From: Sulfuricurvum sp.
GTDB taxonomy: Bacteria; Campylobacterota; Campylobacteria; Campylobacterales; Sulfurimonadaceae
Assembly (NCBI GenBank): GCA_024637295.1
Contig: JAGXFL010000001.1
Location: 62,001 to 126,000, forward strand
Reading direction: 5' to 3'
DNA: 64,000 bases
The position numbers and the translations under genes are program-made. A model generated the notes under the pieces. It saw only the letters and a list, made by a program, of their open reading frames with translations, made no database searches and was not told the origin of the DNA. Of the stretch, positions 42,493-50,119 are shown in pieces (the first letter of the stretch is position 1; every line of letters starts with the position of its first letter).

Positions 42493-43991
42493 CGTTCAAA
42501 TCCTTTTCCTCGATTTTCTTGTTGGCGTTCTAACTTTTCCCGCTCTTTTTGAGCGTTTAAAAGCTCCTCACGCTCTTTTTGTACTTCGCCTATGGATTTC
42601 CCCGTAAATTTGTTAAAAATGCTTTTAACTGCCTCTTTCATTCGTTCTTTGCCGTATTCTAATGCCTTGATAAGCCCGTTTTTCTCTTTGTGGATTTTTT
42701 GGTGCTCATTTTCTCGCTCTCTGACCTTTTGAATGAACACGTCCTTATCGAACACCTGCTTCGTGGTCGTGTAGATCAAGCCTTTTTCCTCCACGGCTGT
42801 GTAGGAGGCTTTTAGCATCTCGTCGATAGGGTCGATTTCTTTCCCGTTCTCGTCTTTTTTGATAAGCTCTTTTTCGCCTAATGGGTAGCTTATCGGCTTC
42901 GTGATCTCCTCGATCTCCTCAAAAATCTTGATAGGGTCGATTTTCGGGGCGTTCCCCTCTTTGAGCTGTGCTTGAAGCTCTTTGTATTTCGCTTCCATTT
43001 GAGCGTAATCCGCTCTCGTGGCTCCCTGCTCTTTGAGTTGCGCCCGTTCCTCTTTCTGCGCCTCCTTGAGGGCTTGTATCTCCTCTTTGAGGCTCTTGTT
43101 TTCTTTCTCGGAGAGTTCGAGGCGTTTGTTGAGGGTGTCCGTTTCAACGCCATTCCCAATGATCGCTCTCATCTCTTGGCGCATTTCCAACCGTTCCGCT
43201 ATTGGTAGGCTATCGTATTTTTCGCATAGCGATTGCTCCGATTTTATCCCCTTAGCAAGGGCTTTAATCTTTTCATTGCGTACCGCTTTGTGCTGTGTCT
43301 TGATCTGTTCGACTGGTGTACGTTTTTTGCTTCCTTTTTCGGGGTTGTAGTCAAGCCCCAACACCTTTGAAGCCGTCTTGATACGGTCGTTTAATTCGTT
43401 GTGCTTCATTCGTCCCGTTTTACCCGTTTGTAGGTCGAACATTGAGAACTTAACGTGGGCGTGTATGTTGTGTATCGGCTTGAAATCGTTGATGTCCACT
43501 TTTTCGCTGAACTCATGCACTTTGGGCTTATAGCTCGGTTTCATTTCAAGGGATTGATCTAGGGGGACGATGTACCAACCGTCCTCTTTTTGGAGTATGT
43601 CTTTTGTCGGGTAATAGGTCACGCCGTTTTTGTCCTCGAAGTGTCCCTCGTCTTTGTGGATGGATAGCTCGGTGATGTAGTGACCGCCGTATTTTTCGTT
43701 TAGCTGATTGAATACCTTTTGAACGTCGGCTTTGGTATGGTGATCGTCGAGGGAGAGTACCGTTTCTTTGATGAGTGCATCGATCTGTTTTTGTTGCATT
43801 TTTTGACTCGTGACCTCTTGATATTTGACCTTAGCCAGTTCAAGAAAATCACTGTCGGAGTGACGGAGATCGTAAACATTTTCCTCTCCATTTTTGGCAC
43901 CGATTAGATAGTCGGGAATATCATCCCTAGAGTTATGCTCACTCGAATGTGCGCTCGCTTTGAGAACGGAAAACGTCGCTGATTTTGCCAT
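42489..43991 (-). CDS. Relaxase/mobilisation protein (MobV-like)
   Basis: 500-residue mobilisation protein. The N-terminal 200 residues carry relaxase-type His motifs: HKDEGH at residues 112-117 and HNIHAH at 174-179, resembling the SVHxDE and HxH metal-site motifs of MobV/Pre relaxases. The rest is a long, charged, coiled-coil region (KENKSLKEEIQALKEAQKEERAQ) as in Mob proteins. The ATG 43991 has an AAGGAAAAG site; the frame extends 26 codons farther upstream but that part crosses the nested palindromes. Expected role: nicking at oriT, which is likely just upstream. A conjugation pore is not encoded. Confidence 0.68.
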   Translation of the reverse strand: MAKSATFSVLKASAHSSEHNSRDDIPDYLIGAKNGEENVYDLRHSDSDFLELAKVKYQEVTSQKMQQKQIDALIKETVLSLDDHHTKADVQKVFNQLNEKYGGHYITELSIHKDEGHFEDKNGVTYYPTKDILQKEDGWYIVPLDQSLEMKPSYKPKVHEFSEKVDINDFKPIHNIHAHVKFSMFDLQTGKTGRMKHNELNDRIKTASKVLGLDYNPEKGSKKRTPVEQIKTQHKAVRNEKIKALAKGIKSEQSLCEKYDSLPIAERLEMRQEMRAIIGNGVETDTLNKRLELSEKENKSLKEEIQALKEAQKEERAQLKEQGATRADYAQMEAKYKELQAQLKEGNAPKIDPIKIFEEIEEITKPISYPLGEKELIKKDENGKEIDPIDEMLKASYTAVEEKGLIYTTTKQVFDKDVFIQKVRERENEHQKIHKEKNGLIKALEYGKERMKEAVKSIFNKFTGKSIGEVQKEREELLNAQKEREKLERQQENRGKGFER

Positions 43992-44010
43992 CTGCTTTTC
44001 CTTTTTTGAG

Positions 44011-44108
44011 TACCCTTGTGGTGCTTGAAAAACAACCGTACCATAAGGTGCGTAGTTGCAACTACGCACCTTAAAAGGTACTTGTTGCGAAATTATACCA
44101 CAAGGGTA
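44011..44108. other. Nested inverted repeats: candidate oriT
   Basis: A 30-bp perfect palindrome (44044-44073; TAAGGTGCGTAGTTG and its complement) is nested inside a 12-bp perfect inverted repeat (TACCCTTGTGGT at 44011-44022, ACCACAAGGGTA at 44097-44108). The pair flanks the mobilisation gene's upstream region, where oriT normally lies. No T-run follows, so a simple terminator is less likely. It could also be a regulatory structure of the relaxase transcript. Confidence 0.55.
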
Positions 44109-44139
44109 TTATTTCGGAAAGGCAGGGGGAGTGGGGAGG

Positions 44140-44262
44140 TTACTTTTTGAACTTATCGATAATCCAAAAAATCGGCATCAAAAGTGTCATTACGACTTTT
44201 AAAAGTAGGGGGTCGCCACCACCGATATGTATAGGTTCTTCATCTCTATTTTTGTTTATCAT
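44140..44262 (-). CDS. 40-aa small protein with one membrane segment
   Basis: Starts at CAT 44260-44262, overlapping the stop of the 90-residue gene by ATGA, and ends TAA at 44140. Sequence begins MINKNRDEEPIHIGGGDP, followed by a hydrophobic helix LLLKVVMTLLMPIFWII and a basic tail. Unknown function. Coupled translation supports that it is real. Confidence 0.55.
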   Translation of the reverse strand: MINKNRDEEPIHIGGGDPLLLKVVMTLLMPIFWIIDKFKK

Positions 44263-44531
44263 TTACTACCATCCAAAACAACAACCGTTTCCTTATCCTC
44301 TATTAGAATATAGGCGGTAACTGTCATTAGTATTTTGCCATATTTCTCTACTCGCTTAACTACAATATCATTCGGGTTGATACCACGTTTTTTGGCTTGT
44401 TTTTCTGTAATAAATTCAAAATTGATAAATTTTGGAGGAGTGATGTCGCCATCTTCGGTAATATAATGTACGTCTTTTATGAGTTCGGCACTTTTTCTAA
44501 TATCTGATACTTCTTTTAACCATGCTCTCAT
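44259..44531 (-). CDS. Hypothetical protein, 90 aa
   Basis: Soluble, with no recognised domain. The middle part reads FITEKQAKKRGINPNDIVVKRV and the end VTAYILIEDKETVVVL. The ribosome-binding site is weak. It ends with coupling to the 40-aa peptide gene at 44259-44262. Its neighbours suggest a mobilisation-accessory role, which is speculative. Confidence 0.55.
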   Translation of the reverse strand: MRAWLKEVSDIRKSAELIKDVHYITEDGDITPPKFINFEFITEKQAKKRGINPNDIVVKRVEKYGKILMTVTAYILIEDKETVVVLDGSK

Positions 44532-44604
44532 GTTGATTCAACCTTGTATTTAAATAGCTTTACACCTCAATTATACTTTTATGTCTGATTTTAAACTCGA
44601 TAGT

Positions 44605-44787
44605 CTATTTTTTAGGTTTTGTAATCCAAGTGTAGAGATCAAGCATACCTGCGACTGCAAATGCTATGATCCATAAAGAAGCTATAAAAATTGTGCTTAC
44701 TGCAAAATATGCAAATAAGCCACCACCTAAAAAAGCTAACATTTTTGATCCTATATTTTTGTTACCACGTTTTGAGGACTTTTTCAT
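44605..44787 (-). CDS. 60-aa membrane protein
   Basis: Two hydrophobic stretches (MLAFLGGGLFAYFAVSTIFIA and LWIIAFAVAGMLDLYTW) after a basic start MKKSSKRGNK. Overlaps the EexN-like gene by 26 bp. Unknown function; small membrane protein of a mobile element. Confidence 0.55.
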   Translation of the reverse strand: MKKSSKRGNKNIGSKMLAFLGGGLFAYFAVSTIFIASLWIIAFAVAGMLDLYTWITKPKK

Positions 44788-45037
44788 CGCCCTTGATCGG
44801 TTTTAAACCGCCACTACGAAATAGAGCCGATGAAGCGTTCATACAATTTTGATATTCAGGTGACGGGCTAAGTTGTGTCCCCTCTAATGAGCCGTTATCT
44901 TTTTTGATTTTGCATTCATCTTTAACGGCTTTCGCTTCGTCAAGGTGTGCTTTGTAATAATCTACACTCTGAACGTCTTGCCCGCACCCCGTTAAAAGAA
45001 ATAAAATACCCGTGAAATAAATACATGACGCTTTCAT
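44762..45037 (-). CDS. EexN-like entry-exclusion lipoprotein
   Basis: Signal peptide with lipobox (MKASCIYFTGILFLLTGC, Cys18), then the EexN pattern: VDYYKAHLDEAKAVKDECK followed by a second conserved Cys block (QNCMNASS). EexN/TrbK proteins sit in the envelope of cells holding a conjugative element and block entry of the same type. 91 residues. The ATG at 45035-45037 is chosen because AGGA is well placed and the upstream extension lacks a signal peptide. Confidence 0.72.
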   Translation of the reverse strand: MKASCIYFTGILFLLTGCGQDVQSVDYYKAHLDEAKAVKDECKIKKDNGSLEGTQLSPSPEYQNCMNASSALFRSGGLKPIKGDEKVLKTW

Positions 45038-45119
45038 TGCAAGTCCTATGGGAAGTTGATTGATGATGGTAACTGCTATAAACTTAGAACAATCTAAAGT
45101 CCAGTGGGAAGTTACTTGT

Positions 45120-45365
45120 ATGTCGTCTCGAAAAACACTCCCTATCGAAGAATTGCATTTCAAAATTGGGCAGAATGTTAAGAAATATCGAGAAGAAAAA
45201 GGGTTCACACAGTTGGACTTATCGCACGAGATAGGACATAGTACCACCACGATCATATCCCTTGCCGAAATCGGCAAACGCAAGCACTTCAATATCCAAC
45301 AACTCTATCAAATTTCCATCGCTCTTGATGTTAATATCTGTCAATTTTTTGAGCTTGATGCCTAA
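45120..45365 (+). CDS. XRE-family helix-turn-helix regulator
   Basis: 81-residue protein whose core is a classic HTH_3 domain: IGQNVKKYREEKGFTQLDLSHEIGHSTTTI and the end FNIQQLYQISIALDVNICQFFEL. Divergent from the EexN-like gene; probable repressor of the mobilisation or cargo genes. ATG 45120 has GGAAG before it; an in-frame ATG at 45060 would add 20 residues of unlikely sequence. Confidence 0.8.
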   Translation: MSSRKTLPIEELHFKIGQNVKKYREEKGFTQLDLSHEIGHSTTTIISLAEIGKRKHFNIQQLYQISIALDVNICQFFELDA

Positions 45366-45583
45366 GAATCGTGAGTAATAAATACGAAAAACAGTCTCAA
45401 ATTAGACTCATGCGCTATAATAACCTCTATTTAGCGGCACAAAAATTGTCACTTTTTCAAAAATCCGTTTTAAATGTCATAAAACAGAATAAAAGTCTCT
45501 TTTTTTAAATATAATTAATGTCATGTTGTACACGCTTTATGGATTAAGTGCGGATTTTATAGTGATTGTGGAGGGGTGAGAAT
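45366..45583. promoter_or_regulatory. 218-bp AT-rich upstream region with two -10 boxes
   Basis: No gene. TATAAT occurs at 45416-45421 and 45510-45515; the second is best placed for the leader peptide and protease. A weak hairpin (AGTCT/AGACT, 45393-45408) follows the XRE gene but has no T-run. Confidence 0.5.
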
Positions 45584-45643
45584 ATGGTTCAAATTAGAAA
45601 TTTCAAAATACAGTCATCTAAAAATTTTGGAATGTGTTTATGA
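45584..45643 (+). CDS. 19-aa leader peptide coupled to the protease gene
   Basis: Very strong ribosome-binding site (GGAGGGG) before ATG 45584; the peptide MVQIRNFKIQSSKNFGMCL ends at TGA 45641-45643, which overlaps the protease ATG at 45640 as ATGA. The gene itself has a poor ribosome-binding site, so its translation probably depends on the leader. Confidence 0.55.
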   Translation: MVQIRNFKIQSSKNFGMCL

Positions 45644-46758
45644 TTCAACCATCTGAAACAGTTGTTCATTTAACTATTTGCAGGGATGAAATAGAACTTG
45701 CTGTAGGTAGTGGTGTTTTTTACAAAAGAAATGGGAAAAGTTATATTGTTACTGCTTGGCATAATGTAGCAGGTAGACATACTGATACACTCCAAAGTCT
45801 TAGTAGCACTTTAGCTGTGCCCAATAAAGTGATTGCAAGTTTTTCACATCAAATTTTTCAGGGAGAATTTAAAGGATCTGTTAATAGAAGTATAACTTTG
45901 TCTTTGGAAGAAAATGGTCAAAAAACTTATTATGTGCATCCTCAAGGCTGGCCAAAAGTAGATGTTGTAACCATACCAATAGATTTAGATAAACAATATT
46001 TATCTGAAGGTTCGCTGCTTGATGGGGAAAAAATTAATATTCCAACTATTTTGAAAAATAATTCTACTATGGGTTTAAGCACAGATATTATCCATGTACA
46101 AGATATAGAATTTCAGTACAACGGTATTCAAGATTATTCTGATTATTTGTATGCAAGTGAAGATATATTTATTATCGGTTATCCAAAGGGCATAACTGAT
46201 CAAACAGGTCAACCTATTTGGAAACGAGCTACAGTGGCAACAAGCCCTCATCTTGGATGGGAAAAACAAGAACAATTTTTAGTTGATTGTGCTTCAAAAC
46301 AGGGAATGTCAGGTGCCCCCGCATTTTTCTATAATCTTAAAGGGCATATTAATTTAGGTCACACAAATGTAATTACCAGTTCACCAATAACGATTTTTCA
46401 TGGAATCTATGTAGGAAGAATAGGTGGTACATCTGAATTTGAAGCACAAATAGGAAGAATCTGGAAAAGAAAAGTTATTGATGAAATTATTGATAATGCT
46501 CAATTTGATTTTTTATCGGATGAATTGATTCTTCCAGATTCTGAAATATTAGAGATCATTCAGAAACAATGGCCTGATGAAAAAGAAAAATATGCAGAAA
46601 GTATATTAAAAGAAAATAGTATGTTGTCTAAAGTTCTCCTATATACTGTAATGAAGGAAATTAATGGCAGAGCTGATTATCAAGATGTGGAAAAGCAGAT
46701 AATACAATTTGCTAAAAATTTAAACTTTGGGACAGAAAACAAAACGAGAATAGGCTGA
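45640..46758 (+). CDS. Trypsin-like serine protease
   Basis: 372-residue protease with a trypsin-like domain and triad His41 (TAWHN), Asp108 (KVDVV) and Ser224 (QGMSGAPAF). The oxyanion-type GMSGAP is typical of stress or defence-linked trypsin-like proteins. The C-terminal 90 residues are helical and unassigned (WPDEKEKYAESILKEN). No signal peptide, so it is cytosolic. In defence islands such proteases work with sensor partners; here the neighbours are the CoiA-like and unknown genes. ATG 45640 is used, supported by the leader overlap and codon pattern; a GTG at 45634 is an alternative. Confidence 0.82.
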   Translation: MIQPSETVVHLTICRDEIELAVGSGVFYKRNGKSYIVTAWHNVAGRHTDTLQSLSSTLAVPNKVIASFSHQIFQGEFKGSVNRSITLSLEENGQKTYYVHPQGWPKVDVVTIPIDLDKQYLSEGSLLDGEKINIPTILKNNSTMGLSTDIIHVQDIEFQYNGIQDYSDYLYASEDIFIIGYPKGITDQTGQPIWKRATVATSPHLGWEKQEQFLVDCASKQGMSGAPAFFYNLKGHINLGHTNVITSSPITIFHGIYVGRIGGTSEFEAQIGRIWKRKVIDEIIDNAQFDFLSDELILPDSEILEIIQKQWPDEKEKYAESILKENSMLSKVLLYTVMKEINGRADYQDVEKQIIQFAKNLNFGTENKTRIG

Positions 46759-46806
46759 GTTGATAGTTAGCACATTTGAAAATTTTGTTGCATAAAGAAA
46801 AATATT

Positions 46807-47163
46807 ATGAAGTATCACTTCACGAATCATGCCAAACAACGACGGGTGAATCATACACCAAAAAGTGATGAAGAACTTCTAGCAATTATGAAAATGCTTG
46901 ATGATTACTTTGACTTTAAAACGCTTGATGATGGTAAATATAAAATTTATAAGGGCGGTGCAACCGCTATTTTCAACAAAAAAAACAATTCTATTGTGCT
47001 GATTACCATTAGGGGCTTTAAAAAAATAAGCCTTACGGAGGGTAAGCCAATCATCATCCGTCCGATTACCGCAGAAGAAGAAGCGATAAAAATGGAGAAG
47101 AAAGCCAAAAAGGAGCAAGCCAAACGCATTGCCTCCTTATCCAACATGAAAGTTTTTTTATGA
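46807..47163 (+). CDS. Hypothetical protein, DUF4258/toxin-like, 118 aa
   Basis: The N-terminal part (YHFTNHAKQRRVNHTPKSDEELLAIM) has a pattern of His/Arg seen in small toxin-like proteins that bind RNA, but no assignment is certain. The C-terminus is Lys/Glu-rich. The stop overlaps the CoiA-like gene as ATGA-type (47160-47163), so the two are co-translated. I infer only that they belong to one operon. Confidence 0.5.
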   Translation: MKYHFTNHAKQRRVNHTPKSDEELLAIMKMLDDYFDFKTLDDGKYKIYKGGATAIFNKKNNSIVLITIRGFKKISLTEGKPIIIRPITAEEEAIKMEKKAKKEQAKRIASLSNMKVFL

Positions 47164-48194
47164 CTATTCCTTTTGGATACAAAAAAGAGACGGATGAGTA
47201 TGTTGATATTGATGAAGTAGAAAATGGGTTAGCGTGTAATTGTATTTGTCCCTCTTGTGGTATGAGACTCGAAGCTAGACATGGTAATGAACGGGAACAT
47301 CATTTTAAACACCATGAAAAAGCCGAGACAGAATGTAGTTATTCATTTTGGGTGGCTGTGCGATCAATGGCTAAACAAATCCTCGAACGAAGTGTTTCTC
47401 TAAATGTAGATACTATGCCATTTTTTACAAAAATCCCATTTAAAAATCAATGGGTTACACTCGATATTTTTGCAAAAAATCTAAGACAAAAAAATCACGG
47501 GTTCGATTTTGAACTGCTTACACCGATAGGGTTCATTTATATCTATTTCGTAACTCTTGAAGATGCAAGTGCAGGAAGGTATCGATCTCATTTTAAGAAT
47601 AAGCCAAAATATTTTACATCGCAACTGATCCTAGAAATCGATTTAACGAGCCTAATATCAGTCAAAAATAATACTAAAAGCCGTTTAGAAAAACTGATTT
47701 TAGAGGAGCTTGATTCAAAAGAGTGGGTCACAGTATCTCATTCTTACGTCTTAAAAAAGAAAGCAAAAATTGATAATCACCGACTGAGTAAAAATATAGT
47801 TACCAATAATTCTCAAGATGAAGATGATGAATTATCGGATTATGATAAGCCTTATGTTGTAAATAAATCATTACTTGGTGTTTTTGGGCTAGATGAAACT
47901 AATCTAAATAGGATGAGTCTTGGAGTAGTAAACAGAATGATTCAGTTTTATCAGTATCATATTAAAAGACATCAGAGAAAAAAAAGTTCAAGATGGTTTT
48001 ATGTACTTGAAAAAGGTTTGAACCTTTACTTCATTAATTATGAGTATGAATTTTACGGTGTTGCGAAGTTGGATCAATTCTACATATATCAAGTGATTAA
48101 TGATGTTCCTATTTTTATCAGTAAAGTTGAGAATTTTGAAGAGCTGAGAAATGAGATAGATAAATATTTTTGTGAGCGGGAGAATATTTTTTAA
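47160..48194 (+). CDS. CoiA-like protein with Cys/His N-terminal domain
   Basis: N-terminal Cys-Cys/His motif (CNCICPSCGMRLEARHGNER followed by HHFKHH, residues 24-55) resembles the zinc-finger-like start of competence protein CoiA and related nuclease-associated proteins. The middle segment (VTLDIFAKNLRQKNHGFDFEL) may be a restriction-endonuclease-like fold, as in CoiA. The C-terminal 150 residues are unassigned. Co-translated with the preceding gene. Defence or DNA-processing role is inferred. Confidence 0.6.
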   Translation: MTIPFGYKKETDEYVDIDEVENGLACNCICPSCGMRLEARHGNEREHHFKHHEKAETECSYSFWVAVRSMAKQILERSVSLNVDTMPFFTKIPFKNQWVTLDIFAKNLRQKNHGFDFELLTPIGFIYIYFVTLEDASAGRYRSHFKNKPKYFTSQLILEIDLTSLISVKNNTKSRLEKLILEELDSKEWVTVSHSYVLKKKAKIDNHRLSKNIVTNNSQDEDDELSDYDKPYVVNKSLLGVFGLDETNLNRMSLGVVNRMIQFYQYHIKRHQRKKSSRWFYVLEKGLNLYFINYEYEFYGVAKLDQFYIYQVINDVPIFISKVENFEELRNEIDKYFCERENIF

Positions 48195-48255
48195 TCACGC
48201 ATTTATAGATTTTGGTGTATACTACTTTTCAGAATTGATCACTGCGTAGCGGGGG

Positions 48256-48996
48256 TCAATTATCCTTCGGTAATACTACTAATCCATGTCCCCCAACTTT
48301 TCCATTTTTATCTTTACGAAATTTTTGTTCAATAATTTCAAAATCTTTATTGGTTTTTTTACCTATGATGTGCCGACCGATGGGAGAAACCACCAAATCT
48401 GCGAGTTGGAGACCGTTTAGATTTTCTTTTTTATCTTTTAGGATTAACCCACCCGAAATACGATCTTCGATCTCAGCACCTTTTAGAAAACGGGTTCCTT
48501 TGATTTTGAGCTGTAACCATGAAAGTTCAAGTTCATGGTCAAGGGTTCTATCCCGCTTTTCAGCGATAACAAGCCCTTTTTTCTCATCTGATTTAATCTC
48601 CATATAAAATCGTTCGACAAGAACATTTAGTCCAAGCATATAGGGATCAATAGCGGCATAATCGTATTTGGCAATATGTTCTTTTTTCTTAATCACGCAC
48701 GCAACAACTTTAAAATCAAGAGTAGCGATGAGATGATTCAATTTCTCATAGAAATTCTCACGAAACTCTTTTTCTTTTAGCCGTTCAAAGCCATTTTTAT
48801 TGCGTGTGATGTCAGCAGTATGGAGAATAATATCCGTTGTACCGAATATCTCTTTTTTGAACTGATCTATCCGTTCATTGAGATTTTCGAGATTATCACG
48901 ATCAACAATTACCCCACCTAAAACGAATACGGGGTATTGATCATCAATTTTGGTAAGGTTATGATCACCAGACTCATCCAAAAAGAGTATTTTCAT
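48256..48996 (-). CDS. DUF3800 protein (RNase H-fold)
   Basis: Starts MKILFLDESGDHNL, the family signature with catalytic-looking Asp/Glu, and continues VFVLGGVIVDRDNLENL. 246 residues. DUF3800 proteins are common in mobile and defence-linked loci and are predicted to have an RNase H-like fold; the activity is not known. It faces the CoiA-like gene tail to tail with a 61-bp gap. Confidence 0.8.
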   Translation of the reverse strand: MKILFLDESGDHNLTKIDDQYPVFVLGGVIVDRDNLENLNERIDQFKKEIFGTTDIILHTADITRNKNGFERLKEKEFRENFYEKLNHLIATLDFKVVACVIKKKEHIAKYDYAAIDPYMLGLNVLVERFYMEIKSDEKKGLVIAEKRDRTLDHELELSWLQLKIKGTRFLKGAEIEDRISGGLILKDKKENLNGLQLADLVVSPIGRHIIGKKTNKDFEIIEQKFRKDKNGKVGGHGLVVLPKDN

Positions 48997-49105
48997 ATTG
49001 GCAAGCCCTTTATTGATATTTATTAAGATGATTATATCTACTGGAACTTGTAGTCACGGTAAATTAGAGAGAAATGTAATGTATAAATAGATTTGATACT
49101 TTTTT

Positions 49106-49197
49106 AAAAAACATCAAGATAAGTCAGATAGCTCAGATAACCCCTATTTTGCGTGATAGTTTTTCTTTTTGGTGTTTGCATTTGATCAGATAGGTGG
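49106..49197 (+). repeat. 92-bp direct repeat, copy 1
   Basis: Matches 50001-50093 with about four substitutions and one indel. Contains three TCAGATA heptamers. One reading frame encodes SDSSDNPYFA followed by a stop, resembling the repA C-terminus. It lies 23 bp after the 3' end of the unknown gene at 49221, which is flanked by the two copies. Confidence 0.75.
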
Positions 49198-49220
49198 TGG
49201 AGTGTTGTTCAAGATTGGCA

Positions 49221-49898
49221 TTATTGAAACTTTTTTTCGTATTCTTTTTGCCATTTGGTATAAGTTGCTTTGGTCGTTTTTTCGTATTTACTCCAATATC
49301 TACAGAACCCTATTTTATCCGTAATTTGTAAAGTTGGTTTTTCTTGATACTTGTAATATATGCCGTCCCGATAAGCAAATTTCCATAATTTTCCGTAGCC
49401 AGCAACTACCTCAAAATCAAAATCATTTAGAAACATAGCACCTAAAATTTTATTGCTATGAAAGGTATCTTTTTCAATTTTAATAAATAATCCGTCATAA
49501 ATTAAATAGTCTTTTTCTGCTCGATCAGGTTCATTTATTTTTTCAAAAACCTCTCTTGGGTTATTTTTCCATTCAGCCATTTTTTGCTGTTTCTCTTTTT
49601 TCTTTTCAATGCTATATTCGAACACCGATAAATTTTTTGGTTGCTTTGATTTTTCAAGGCTATCAGATAGCTCGCTTTGATGCTTTCTAATATCTCTTAA
49701 TATTGCAGTTGAATGATTGAGGATTGTATCTTGATGCGACATATTGTTTAAGCCAACAAGAATATAGCAATTTTTCCATGTAGATGCACGTCTTAGACTA
49801 ACGTACTGGATGCTCCGAATCGTTTCTTCATCAAGATGATTTTCGAATATGTGTTCATAATCAACAAACTTATTAACCTTTTCAGTCCATGAAGCCAT
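49221..49898 (-). CDS. Hypothetical protein between direct repeats, 225 aa
   Basis: Not recognised. Soluble and helical N-terminal half (YEHIFENHLDEETIRSIQYV), a basic coiled-coil region (YSIEKKKEKQQKMAEWKN) and a beta-rich, aromatic C-terminus (FEVVAGYGKLWKFAYRDGIYYKY). AT-rich. The 92-bp direct repeats on both sides suggest it entered as a unit, or that the repeats duplicated around it. No toxin or enzyme signature seen. Confidence 0.6.
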   Translation of the reverse strand: MASWTEKVNKFVDYEHIFENHLDEETIRSIQYVSLRRASTWKNCYILVGLNNMSHQDTILNHSTAILRDIRKHQSELSDSLEKSKQPKNLSVFEYSIEKKKEKQQKMAEWKNNPREVFEKINEPDRAEKDYLIYDGLFIKIEKDTFHSNKILGAMFLNDFDFEVVAGYGKLWKFAYRDGIYYKYQEKPTLQITDKIGFCRYWSKYEKTTKATYTKWQKEYEKKFQ

Positions 49899-50000
49899 AT
49901 TTACCCCCTCAAGTATTTGAGAATCTATAATTTATTTTACTGACAATACCTATAATTTTATACCTAACTTTATGTCATATCAGCAGAATATTATTTTCAT

Positions 50001-50093
50001 AAAAAACAGCAAGATAAGGCAGATAGCTCAGATAACCCCTATTTTGCGTGATAGGTTTTCTTTTTTGGTGTTTGCATTTAATCAGATAGGTGG
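50001..50093 (+). repeat. 92-bp direct repeat, copy 2
   Basis: Second copy of the repeat at 49106-49197, in direct orientation, between the unknown gene (start 49898) and the integrase stop (50120). Contains TCAGATA-type heptamers in the same places. Confidence 0.75.
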
Positions 50094-50119
50094 GTGTATA
50101 TGCTGTTTGATTCACTGAA

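Noticed and set aside
45060-45119. Longer start of the XRE regulator at 45060
   Set aside because: The extra 20 residues lack homology and a better-spaced start exists at 45120.
41411-48252. Short shared string gggggtcaa near 41415 and 48240
   Set aside because: Only about ten bases match and no further structure is present; probably chance.
49106-50093. CRISPR array or IS ends
   Set aside because: Only two long copies, no regular spacers, no transposase and no terminal inverted repeats.
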